41,387 nt of DNA. Origin: an uncultured Saprospiraceae bacterium (GTDB lineage Bacteria > Bacteroidota > Bacteroidia > Chitinophagales > Saprospiraceae). The notes under the pieces were generated by a model, which saw nothing but the letters and a program-made list of their open reading frames with translations, had not been told where the DNA came from and did no database searches. A program made the translations under genes and the position numbers. Positions 25,028-32,707 of the stretch are shown one piece after another (the stretch's first letter is position 1; every line of letters starts with the position of its first letter). The stretch lies in assembly GCA_937951615.1 (NCBI GenBank), contig CALFBH010000044.1, positions 1-41,387 of the forward strand. The letters run 5' to 3'.

Positions 25028-28000
25028 ATGCTAAACAAAAAATTACAAAAAGAGGTATTCAGCTTATGTCTGTTGACCTGCTCCTTTCTATTCTGCAATG
25101 CACAGTGGAATCCACAGCCCAACTGGAAAGACAGCTATGAAGCCAATGGACTGTGCTGGTGCAACAGTACTTTTGATCACAATCTTGCCAGTAAAACAAT
25201 TGCTATCAATGGAACAGCATACAGTGTCGTTGATATTTGCGATGAACTGGAGCAACACCCGTTATTTCGCAATGAACAAAATAATGATCCAGTTTATAAT
25301 GATATACAATGTGGCAATGGACCGGTCAACGACGCACCAGATGAAGCAGGCTGTCCGGGCCGTGTAGATATGGGCAGCGCAGGCTGCGATATTATTGGGC
25401 CAGGTTTTGATATGAGCTGGTTATCCACTCGCACGCGGTTTGGCGGGGGACAGAATCAGGCAACGATTACCGGAGAGCTTAAAAAATGGCACAAAGTCAC
25501 GCTTTCTTTTGAAGGTCCAAACACTTCTGAAGCCGCAAACCCCAACCCTTTTACAGATTATCGACTGCTGGTCACCTTTACAAATGGCGGTACATCTTAT
25601 ACCGTTCCAGGCTATTATGCTGCTGATGGTGATGCCGCTGAAACAAGTGCGACCGCAGGAAATAAATGGCTCGTTCATTTTGCTCCTGATAAAATAGGTG
25701 TGTGGACTTACACCGCTTCTTTCCGACAAGGAACGGACGTTGCTATTGATACAGGCGTGAATGCAGGTACATCAGCTGGTTTTTTTGATGGTGAAACGGG
25801 TAATTTCAGTATTGCCGCTACAGATAAGACCGGACGTGACCATAGAGGTAAAGGGCGGCTCAGTTATGTAGGCGAACATTATCTTCAATATGGAGAAACA
25901 GGCGAGTATTTTGTGAAAATGGGCGCAGATGCACCGGAAAACACCCTCGCTTATGAGGATTTTGATGATGTACCCAATAGAGGGAATCGTAGGAAAAACT
26001 GGACTCCTCATGCAGGAGATTATCTTGCTGCCGATGCCTCAAATTATACCTGGAAAAGCGGGAAAGGAACAGAATTATTAGGCGCAATCAAGTACTTATC
26101 AGATAAAGGTATGAATGTGTTTTCTTTCCTTACGCTTAGTCTGCATGGAGATGATGAAAACGTTTTTCCATACTTATTAAAAGTGGCAACAAGTACTTAT
26201 AATGGATATAATGATGCTACTCAATGGAATGATGGTGTTCATCATGACCGCTTTGACGTTTCGCGACTGGAGCAATGGGAGAAAGTCTTTGAATATGCAG
26301 ATAAAAAAGGGATGTACATGCACTTCAAAACGATGGAAACCGAAAATGATAACATCATGGACGGCAATGGTTTTGGAAGAGAGCGTAAGATATACTATCG
26401 TGAATTAATCGCCCGATTTGGTCATCATCTTGCCCTCAATTGGAACCTGTCGGAGGAAATTACCCTGAGTGCTTCGGTCATTGACCAAACAGCAGATTTT
26501 ATAAAATCCATTGATCCTTATAATCATATTGTCGTCTTCCATACTTATCCAGGTGAGCAAAATCGCTATGATAATCATTATGGCTCTAACTCAAGTGTAG
26601 ATGGCGCTTCTATTCAAACAGGGGATATCAATAACTCAAATAATAATAGAAATGATTTGCTCGACCAAATCAACAATTCTGCCAATGCAGGTAAAAAATG
26701 GGTGGTAGGATATGATGAACCGGGAACAGCAAATATAGGTATTGATAATGATCCCAATGCAAGGAAAGATGTACGACATAAAGTCGTCTGGAATACCTTG
26801 ATGGCAGGTTCTGCCGGAGCTGAATTTTATTATGGTTATCAGACCAATTGTACCGATTTGACCTGTCAGGATCATCGGTCAAGAGATGAGAAATACACGG
26901 ATGCTAATTATGCCCTGAATTTTTTCCACACCTATCTTCCATTCCATGAAATGTCAGAAATAGACAATATAACAGGAGATACGGATGATTATGTATTTGG
27001 AAAAGCAGGAGAAATATATGCCGTTTATCTGCCGAATGGAGGGTCGAGTTCCATTAACCTACCCGCAGGAGATTGGCAGGTGGAATGGTATAATCCCAGA
27101 AATGGACAAATGCAGTCAGGCACAACACAGATCACCAATCAAATATCAGCCCCTGATGGCAATGACTGGACAGCACTGATTACCAACTGTAATGGCTTTG
27201 AAGAGGCAAATGGGCTGGTGACGATTGAAGCAGAAAGTCTTAATCTGGGCGGAACGGATTGGGAAGTTAAAACCACCGCATCCGGTTACACGGGCAGTGG
27301 ATACATTGAGTGGACGGGAGCAAACTATTTTGCTGCTCCAGGAAATGGACTGATAGAAACCTCTGTCACCATTAACACACCGGGTATATATAAAGTAAAA
27401 TGGCACAACAGAGTTGGATTTGGTGTCAATTCTACAGAACACAACGATACTTGGCTACGATTCCCTGACGCGGATGACTTTTTTGGACAGAAAGGTGCCA
27501 GTATTATCTACCCTTATGGATCTGGGCAAACACCAAATCCGAATGGTGCCGGGGCTGACGGCTGGTTTAAAGTTTTTCTAAGCGGATCGCTCGAATGGGT
27601 ATGGAATTCCAGCACCAGCGACAATGATGGACATGATATTTTTGTTAAATTTGACAATCCAGGAACTTATACATTACAACTATCCGGGCGGTCGCAATAC
27701 CATCAAATTGACCGGATTACATTATTCTTACCCAGTGCAAGCGATCCATTCAATCTTGGAAATCCGCAGACCGTCTGCAATGGTAGTTGTACTGTTGGAG
27801 CTAGTTGTAATGACAATGATTCTTGCACAACAAATGATGTATTTACAATAAACTGTAATTGTGTCGGAACGTTTCAGGACGCTGATAATGATTCGGTTTG
27901 CGATACAAACGACCTTTGCCCTGGTTTTGATGACACCTTGATTGGTACAAGCTGCGACGACGGAAATGACTGTACGGTCAACGATGTATATACTTCGGGT

Positions 28001-29326
28001 TGTGAATGTCGAGGCAATCCACCTACAACAGAAAGTACGATTATTCTTGCGCCGATACAGGACGCCTATTTACAAGGGACTACACTTTTTAATACGAATG
28101 TTTTAAGAGTAGAAAATGGCAATCGGGTGTCCTACATGATGTTTGATTTAAGCAATATTAATGGGACGATCACTTCTGTCGATTTAGAGTTTACCGTCGA
28201 TACAGATGGAGGCGATGGAGACATCAATGTTGAGTTGGGAGACAATAACAACTGGACAGAAACCAACCTTTCTACTGCCAATAAACCCAACACGAATGGT
28301 TTATTGGGACAATTTGTAGGGACTTATGCTGTACAGACGACTTATTCCACCTCATTATCAAATATTAACACAGGAGGATTGCTGACGCTGATTATTACTC
28401 ATCTAAATGGCAATGATGTTTCCTTTAAATCTAAAGAAAATGGAGGCGCGTCGCCGCGTCTTATTGTGAACCTTGAGGAAAATAATAATCCACCAGTAGC
28501 TTGTAATGATGGTAATCCCTGCACCATAAATGAAGTATATGACAATAACTGCGATTGTATCGGTATCCTCCTTGATGATAATAACAATAATATCTGTGAT
28601 CTAGAGGAATGCATAACTACGGAATTATATGTTATGCTTCAAGGAAACTATGATACGGTGACCAATGAAATGACCACCAAACTCAACACAGAACGTGGAC
28701 TATTGCCCGGACAAACGCCTACAAATGTCTTGGCTACTCCTACACCACAGGGGCAGCCTTATAGCGATGCGCCCTGGAATTATGCAGGCGGAGAAGGCGC
28801 AGACTGGACAGATGTCAATTATTCTACTGAGATAGTAGATTGGATACTGATTTCTTTCAGAACCGGGCAGGAAAAAAACACAGAAATCGCGCAGGCTGCT
28901 GCCTTATTGAATAAAAATGGTCTTGTCGAATTTCCCACCTGCGCTCTACTCAATCAAGGCGTGGATTCAGTTTATGTGGTCATAGAACATCGCAATCACA
29001 TGGGCGTCATGTCCCCATCCGCTGTTCCTATTATAGATGGTGTCTTAAACTACGATTTCAGAACAACAGACAGCTATAAAGATCTGACCAGTTATGGACA
29101 AAAACAATTACCCGATGGCAACTGGTGCATGTATGCAGGAGATGGAGACCAGTCAGATTTTCCCAGTTATGATATTAAAGGTTTCGACAAGGCGATATGG
29201 TTTCCTGAAAATGGACTTTTTGAGCAATATTCAGCATCAGATTTTAATCTGGACGGAGATGTAAATGGTGGGGACAAGGCATTCTGGGATGGGAATAATG
29301 GGGTGTCTTCCAGAGTGCCTAAATAG
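25028..29326 (+). CDS. Large secreted modular glycoside hydrolase (DUF5060/DUF4038-like) with binding domains
   Basis: I chose the ATG at 25028 because it opens the signal peptide (MLNKKLQKEVFSLCLLTCSF, then LFCNAQ); an in-frame ATG 90 bases upstream has a poor leader. The order is a short Cys-containing segment; a DUF5060-like beta domain (WHKVTLSFEG, GYYAADGDAAETS, WLVHFAPDKIGVWTYTASF); a TIM-barrel hydrolase core with LALNWNLSEEITLS as probable acid site; a collagen-binding-like beta domain (GDWQVEWYNPRNG); a CBM6-like domain; Cys-rich CDDGNDCTVNDVY repeats with thrombospondin-3-like DxDxDxxCD; a DNRLRE/CBM-like domain; and a final module ending in a dockerin-like DFNLDGDVNGGDKAFWDGN. It probably degrades an extracellular polysaccharide; the substrate is unknown. 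It lies between terminator copies 2 and 3. Confidence 0.85.
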   Translation: MLNKKLQKEVFSLCLLTCSFLFCNAQWNPQPNWKDSYEANGLCWCNSTFDHNLASKTIAINGTAYSVVDICDELEQHPLFRNEQNNDPVYNDIQCGNGPVNDAPDEAGCPGRVDMGSAGCDIIGPGFDMSWLSTRTRFGGGQNQATITGELKKWHKVTLSFEGPNTSEAANPNPFTDYRLLVTFTNGGTSYTVPGYYAADGDAAETSATAGNKWLVHFAPDKIGVWTYTASFRQGTDVAIDTGVNAGTSAGFFDGETGNFSIAATDKTGRDHRGKGRLSYVGEHYLQYGETGEYFVKMGADAPENTLAYEDFDDVPNRGNRRKNWTPHAGDYLAADASNYTWKSGKGTELLGAIKYLSDKGMNVFSFLTLSLHGDDENVFPYLLKVATSTYNGYNDATQWNDGVHHDRFDVSRLEQWEKVFEYADKKGMYMHFKTMETENDNIMDGNGFGRERKIYYRELIARFGHHLALNWNLSEEITLSASVIDQTADFIKSIDPYNHIVVFHTYPGEQNRYDNHYGSNSSVDGASIQTGDINNSNNNRNDLLDQINNSANAGKKWVVGYDEPGTANIGIDNDPNARKDVRHKVVWNTLMAGSAGAEFYYGYQTNCTDLTCQDHRSRDEKYTDANYALNFFHTYLPFHEMSEIDNITGDTDDYVFGKAGEIYAVYLPNGGSSSINLPAGDWQVEWYNPRNGQMQSGTTQITNQISAPDGNDWTALITNCNGFEEANGLVTIEAESLNLGGTDWEVKTTASGYTGSGYIEWTGANYFAAPGNGLIETSVTINTPGIYKVKWHNRVGFGVNSTEHNDTWLRFPDADDFFGQKGASIIYPYGSGQTPNPNGAGADGWFKVFLSGSLEWVWNSSTSDNDGHDIFVKFDNPGTYTLQLSGRSQYHQIDRITLFLPSASDPFNLGNPQTVCNGSCTVGASCNDNDSCTTNDVFTINCNCVGTFQDADNDSVCDTNDLCPGFDDTLIGTSCDDGNDCTVNDVYTSGCECRGNPPTTESTIILAPIQDAYLQGTTLFNTNVLRVENGNRVSYMMFDLSNINGTITSVDLEFTVDTDGGDGDINVELGDNNNWTETNLSTANKPNTNGLLGQFVGTYAVQTTYSTSLSNINTGGLLTLIITHLNGNDVSFKSKENGGASPRLIVNLEENNNPPVACNDGNPCTINEVYDNNCDCIGILLDDNNNNICDLEECITTELYVMLQGNYDTVTNEMTTKLNTERGLLPGQTPTNVLATPTPQGQPYSDAPWNYAGGEGADWTDVNYSTEIVDWILISFRTGQEKNTEIAQAAALLNKNGLVEFPTCALLNQGVDSVYVVIEHRNHMGVMSPSAVPIIDGVLNYDFRTTDSYKDLTSYGQKQLPDGNWCMYAGDGDQSDFPSYDIKGFDKAIWFPENGLFEQYSASDFNLDGDVNGGDKAFWDGNNGVSSRVPK

Positions 29327-29345
29327 AAATACAAATTGAAAACTC

Positions 29346-29417
29346 AAACTCAAATTCAACTGCTGAATTGAAGTTGATAAATTATAAGAGACCTGCTTTT
29401 GGTGGGTCTTTTTTTGT
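29346..29417 (+). terminator. Terminator after the glycosidase, copy 3
   Basis: This is a near copy of 23641-23712, including the CAAATTCAA inverted repeat, the TGCTGAATTGAA segment and the GACCTGC/GGTGGGTC hairpin with seven T. Its loop also supplies the TTTG of the next promoter. Confidence 0.9.
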
Positions 29418-29429
29418 TTGGTAACTTTG
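29398..29429 (+). promoter_or_regulatory. Promoter of the HipA-like/MNIO gene set, overlapping the terminator
   Basis: TTTG at 29398-29401 and TAACTTTG at 29422-29429 have an exact 20-base spacer, a textbook Bacteroidota promoter. The -33 box lies in the loop of the upstream terminator. The start codon of the kinase gene is 20 bases after the -7 box. I see no other promoter before the MNIO gene, so this may drive all five genes. Confidence 0.72.
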
Positions 29430-29449
29430 TATTAATTTTAAACTAAATT

Positions 29450-30460
29450 ATGAGTAAACTCAAAAAAGTTATAGAGATAGAGAATTATTCTGGAGTGAAT
29501 ATTCGTAAAATTCATAGTAGAATAGTTCCTATTAGGCAAGGTTATTACAGAATATTGAACATATCAATTTCAGGAGATGCTCCTAAAGATTTTATTCAAT
29601 TATATAACTACGGAGAAAGTCGCAAAAAGAAGATTAGCAACTGGGCAAAACATATTGCAAAAGTTGGAAAGAAATGGTATCCAATTGAAAGCATTATTGA
29701 ATATCTTTTAAATCGAATTGGAGAAGTTATAGGCTTAGATGTTGCGGAATCCCAATTGCGTTTAGCAGATAACCAAATACGTTTTCTGAGCAAGTATTTT
29801 TTGCAAGACCAGGAAATACTGGTACATGGTGCACAAGTATTTTCTGCGTATTTGGAAGATAAAGATGAGGATTTTGTTGAAGAAATTGAACGTCAGGGTT
29901 TAGCAAGAGAATTGTTTACATTTCAGTTTGTTATCGAATCTATTCGTTACAGCTTTCCCAATCAGTTTGAATCTATTTCATCAGCGTTTGTAAAAATGTT
30001 GGTATTTGATGCAGTTACAGGGAATAACGACAGACATTTTTATAATTGGGGAGTAATAACAGATTTATCAGGAAATAAAAAACCAATTTTTTCGCCAATA
30101 TATGATACCGCACGTGGCTTATTTTGGAATTATAGTGAGGATAAGGTTTTAAAATTATTCAATGCGAAAGGGAGTATTAATGAAATTCATCTTAAGAAGT
30201 ATATCAACAATTCAAGACCCAAAACAGGTTGGGAAGGACATCAGAATGTGAACCACTTTGAATTGATAGAATTGATAAACAATGATTACCCTGAATATAG
30301 TTCTATTTGCATGGAACTATTAAATAGCTTAAATTTGTTTAGTATCATTGAAATGATAGACACAGAATTCAAACATTTTTTCTCATCGGAACATTATTTG
30401 CTTATAATAGAGTGTTTGAAACTTAGAATTAACCACTTAAAATCAATTTGTAACTGTTAA
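29450..30460 (+). CDS. HipA-fold Ser/Thr kinase (stand-alone kinase core)
   Basis: The protein has 336 residues. The HipA-type catalytic loop is FDAVTGNNDRHFYNWGV (near 186-202, with the Asp of NNDRH as catalytic base), followed by the metal-binding SPIYDTARGL near 216. An N-terminal lobe precedes it, with the helix IEYLLNRIGEVIGLDVAESQL. The usual HipA N-terminal subdomain is absent and appears as the next gene. In HipA and HipT, the kinase phosphorylates a tRNA synthetase and arrests growth. No HipB repressor gene is adjacent. Codon use is AT-rich, suggesting transfer. Whether it is a toxin or a kinase with another target is open. Confidence 0.78.
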   Translation: MSKLKKVIEIENYSGVNIRKIHSRIVPIRQGYYRILNISISGDAPKDFIQLYNYGESRKKKISNWAKHIAKVGKKWYPIESIIEYLLNRIGEVIGLDVAESQLRLADNQIRFLSKYFLQDQEILVHGAQVFSAYLEDKDEDFVEEIERQGLARELFTFQFVIESIRYSFPNQFESISSAFVKMLVFDAVTGNNDRHFYNWGVITDLSGNKKPIFSPIYDTARGLFWNYSEDKVLKLFNAKGSINEIHLKKYINNSRPKTGWEGHQNVNHFELIELINNDYPEYSSICMELLNSLNLFSIIEMIDTEFKHFFSSEHYLLIIECLKLRINHLKSICNC

Positions 30461-30470
30461 AAGGAGTAAT

Positions 30471-30866
30471 ATGTTAAAAAAGCTAAAAAATATCTTCTGG
30501 AAATCAGAAGGACATGAAGGCTTAATGACTCCAAAAAATGTCAATGTCATTTTTGAATTGAAATATGGTAATCTGCTGATTGGCACATTAAATTTAAAAA
30601 ATGGACTTTGGACGTTTATTTATTCTGATGCATTTAAGCAGCAGAATGGAATTAAGCCATTAACTGATTTTCCAAAAACCAACAAAACATATCAAAATGA
30701 GGCGCTTTACCCTTTCTTTGTACAGCGTATCCCTGGCTTGAACCAACCGAAAATTAAGGCAACCATAGAAAAAGAAAAGATAGACAAGACAAGTGAAGTA
30801 GAACTCTTAAAGCGATTTGGGCAGTTGTCTATTTCCAATCCTTTCCAGTTATTTGCTGTTGGTTAA
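30471..30866 (+). CDS. HipA N-terminal-subdomain protein (HipS/Couple_hipA-like)
   Basis: The protein has 131 residues and matches the N-terminal subdomain 1 of HipA: a strand pair IGTLNLKNGLWTFIYSDAF, then KPLTDFPKTNKTYQNEALYPFF, then VQRIPGLNQP (the xLPPEGxxP-like stretch of HipA). In E. coli O127 HipBST the equivalent small protein, HipS, acts as antitoxin to kinase HipT. Here it follows the kinase by 10 bases instead of preceding it. The C-terminal 45 residues (VELLKRFGQLSISNPFQLFAVG) are not assigned. It ends 10 bases before the first lipopeptide gene. Confidence 0.72.
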   Translation: MLKKLKNIFWKSEGHEGLMTPKNVNVIFELKYGNLLIGTLNLKNGLWTFIYSDAFKQQNGIKPLTDFPKTNKTYQNEALYPFFVQRIPGLNQPKIKATIEKEKIDKTSEVELLKRFGQLSISNPFQLFAVG

Positions 30867-30876
30867 GTATTGAATA

Positions 30877-31059
30877 ATGAAAATATCAAAATCACTATCA
30901 CTAGCGATTGCAGCAGGCATCGTAATGGGAACCACATCTTCTTGTGGGACTAAAAATAATCCAGCCCATACAGAAGATTGTCCAGTGAATTGTGAAGTTG
31001 ACCATGCGAAAGAAAAAAAGAAGCGAGGTGCTTATTGCCCCGCTTGCGGTATGGGCTAA
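30877..31059 (+). CDS. Cys-rich lipopeptide 1, candidate MNIO-modified RiPP precursor
   Basis: The peptide has 60 residues. It has a lipoprotein signal (MKISKSLSLAIAAGIVMGTT, then lipobox TSSC) and a mature part of about 38 residues with motif EDCPVNCEVDH, a Lys-rich spacer, and the C-terminal motif YCPACGMG. It is closely paralogous to the next gene, both in the signal and in the two Cys motifs. The DUF692/MNIO enzyme gene lies downstream. Bufferin precursors also carry a secretion signal and few conserved cysteines. The CPxxC...CPACGM layout also resembles a shrunken heavy-metal-binding domain, so an unmodified metal-binding lipoprotein is the alternative. Confidence 0.75.
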   Translation: MKISKSLSLAIAAGIVMGTTSSCGTKNNPAHTEDCPVNCEVDHAKEKKKRGAYCPACGMG

Positions 31060-31155
31060 GTATCTCAGAAAAATATTAGAAAAACCCAACCCTTCTTAAA
31101 GTTCCTCCCGTCTATCCTAATGACAGCTCAAAACATCAATCAAAACAATAAAATT

Positions 31156-31347
31156 ATGAAAGTTTCAAAATCATTATTATCAGCTATTGCAGTAGGTATC
31201 GTTATGAGCACCACTTCATGTAGTTTGCAAGACGAAGTTGCTGAATTACATGATGAAGATTGTCCTGTAGGTTGTGACGTAGATCACGAGCAAGAAGCTG
31301 AAGAAGAAGAGCGTTGTTGGGATTGTCCGGCTTGTGGTATGGGCTAA
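31156..31347 (+). CDS. Cys-rich lipopeptide 2, candidate MNIO-modified RiPP precursor
   Basis: The start at 31156 (MKVSKSLLSAIAVGIVMSTT) is chosen to match its paralogue at 30877; an upstream in-frame ATG at 31120 would add 12 polar residues before the signal. It has 63 residues, lipobox TTSC, a mature part with EDCPVGCDVDH, an acidic spacer (EQEAEEEERCWD, with one extra Cys) and CPACGMG at the end. The spacer is acidic here and basic in paralogue 1, while both Cys motifs are kept, so the Cys motifs are under selection. SLQDE after the lipid Cys resembles a Bacteroidota surface-export signal. The MNIO gene starts nine bases after its stop. Confidence 0.78.
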   Translation: MKVSKSLLSAIAVGIVMSTTSCSLQDEVAELHDEDCPVGCDVDHEQEAEEEERCWDCPACGMG

Positions 31348-31356
31348 GCAATACCG

Positions 31357-32484
31357 ATGGACAATCTATACTGCGGAATTTCCTGTAATCTTGATAGCAA
31401 TATATTGGCGACAGCCCTTCCGCTATTGGAAAAAGGCGCCGTTGAAGCCATAGAATGGTCTTTCGACGCGCTTTTTCGCCATGCCGATATTCCTGCTTGG
31501 TTTGATGAACTGTTACAGCTTTTTGCCAGCGAAGGCAGATTGATTGGACATGGAGTCTATTATTCCCTGTTTTCGGGAACATGGAAACGGGAGCAACAAG
31601 AATGGCTGGACAACCTCAAATCAACTGCCGACCGTTATCACTTCGACCATATTACCGAGCATTTTGGCTACATGACGGGCGAAGATTTCCATAAAGGTGC
31701 GCCTTTGAGTGTGCCTTATAATCAGACGACGCTACAGATTGCAAGAGATAGGATTTCGAGAATGTACGCAGCCTGCGGACGACCAATTGGATTAGAAAAT
31801 CTGGCTTTTTCTTATGCTTACGAAGATTTGGAAAAACACGGCGCTTTTCTAAAAGAAATATTATCAGAAGTCAATGGTTTTATCATTCTCGACTTGCATA
31901 ATGTCTATTGTCAGGTCAAAAATTTCAATATTGATTTCGAAAAACTAATCTCTGCTTATCCGCTTGAGATGGTTCGGGAAATTCATATTTCAGGCGGTTC
32001 GTGGGAAGATTCTACCGTGGAAGTCGGCAAAAAAATAAGAAGAGACACCCACGATGATGCCGTTCCGGAAGAAGTATTTGAATATTTGAAAACAGTCATT
32101 CCCAAAGTCCCCAATTTAAAATTTGTGATGCTGGAGCAAATGGGGAGTGCATTGAAAACAATGGATAGTCAGGCACAATTTCGCAGCGATTTTATAAAAA
32201 TGAATCAAATCTGCAAGCAAGCCCAAGCCACTAAACCTAAGTCCAATAATGTTTTTCTACCCAAAGAAAAACTGCCCACTCGCCCAGCCTTCGAATCTGC
32301 TCAATTAGCCAAAGAACAAGCCACATTGACCAATATTCTGGAAAATTCAGCTGATTTTCAGGAAGCCAAAAGTCGCCTTTCTACCTCCATCCTCAGCCAT
32401 TCAGACTGGAAAATAGAACAATGGGATGATGTGATGCTGGAGACTGCATTTGCGATAAGCCAAAAATGGAAAGATGGGTTTTAA
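31357..32484 (+). CDS. DUF692-family multinuclear non-heme iron oxidase (MNIO), RiPP-modifying
   Basis: The protein has 375 residues. Residues about 1-285 show the DUF692 TIM-barrel ligands in order: GHGVYYS (near 64), TEHFGYM (near 99), LSVPYN, IGLENLAFSY (near 146), ILDLHNVYC (near 179), EIHISGG (near 208), RRDTHDDAVP (near 230) and VMLEQMG (near 260). These match MbnB, TglH, ChrH and bufferin synthases, which use two or three irons and oxygen to rearrange Cys residues. The last 85 residues or so (LPTRPAFESAQLAKEQATLT onward) are an added helical segment I cannot assign. The usual partner/RRE protein gene is not adjacent. The likely substrates are the two lipopeptides directly upstream. Confidence 0.9.
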   Translation: MDNLYCGISCNLDSNILATALPLLEKGAVEAIEWSFDALFRHADIPAWFDELLQLFASEGRLIGHGVYYSLFSGTWKREQQEWLDNLKSTADRYHFDHITEHFGYMTGEDFHKGAPLSVPYNQTTLQIARDRISRMYAACGRPIGLENLAFSYAYEDLEKHGAFLKEILSEVNGFIILDLHNVYCQVKNFNIDFEKLISAYPLEMVREIHISGGSWEDSTVEVGKKIRRDTHDDAVPEEVFEYLKTVIPKVPNLKFVMLEQMGSALKTMDSQAQFRSDFIKMNQICKQAQATKPKSNNVFLPKEKLPTRPAFESAQLAKEQATLTNILENSADFQEAKSRLSTSILSHSDWKIEQWDDVMLETAFAISQKWKDGF

Positions 32485-32487
32485 GCC

Positions 32488-32694
32488 TATGGCAATCGCA
32501 TTAAAATATTTTTTAAACCACTAAGCGCACTAAAGGACATGAAGCCGATAGCTATCGGCTTGTATGGTATAAAGAACACGAATGAATTTTCCTTTGTGGT
32601 CTTTTTATCCTGTTAGTTTTAGTGTTCCTTAGTGCGCTTAGTGGTTAGAAAAGGGATACGTATAAGACTAATTTACTTTTATGCGATTGCCATA
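32488..32694. repeat. Nested hairpin between convergent genes
   Basis: Outer arms TATGGCAATCGCAT (32488-32501) and ATGCGATTGCCATA (32681-32694) are perfect. Inner arms 32516-32537 and 32626-32646 (AACCACTAAGCGCACTAA with one gap) pair almost perfectly. The palindrome AGCCGATAGCTATCGGCT lies in the loop region. It could terminate both the MNIO gene and the minus-strand gene ending at 32708, or be a small palindromic insertion. Confidence 0.78.
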
Positions 32695-32707
32695 TTTTTA
32701 AACCCAA

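Noticed and set aside
30877-31347. Small Cys-rich genes as a classical metallothionein
   Set aside because: They have lipoprotein signals, few cysteines grouped in two conserved motifs, and sit beside a DUF692 gene; cytosolic metallothioneins have none of these.
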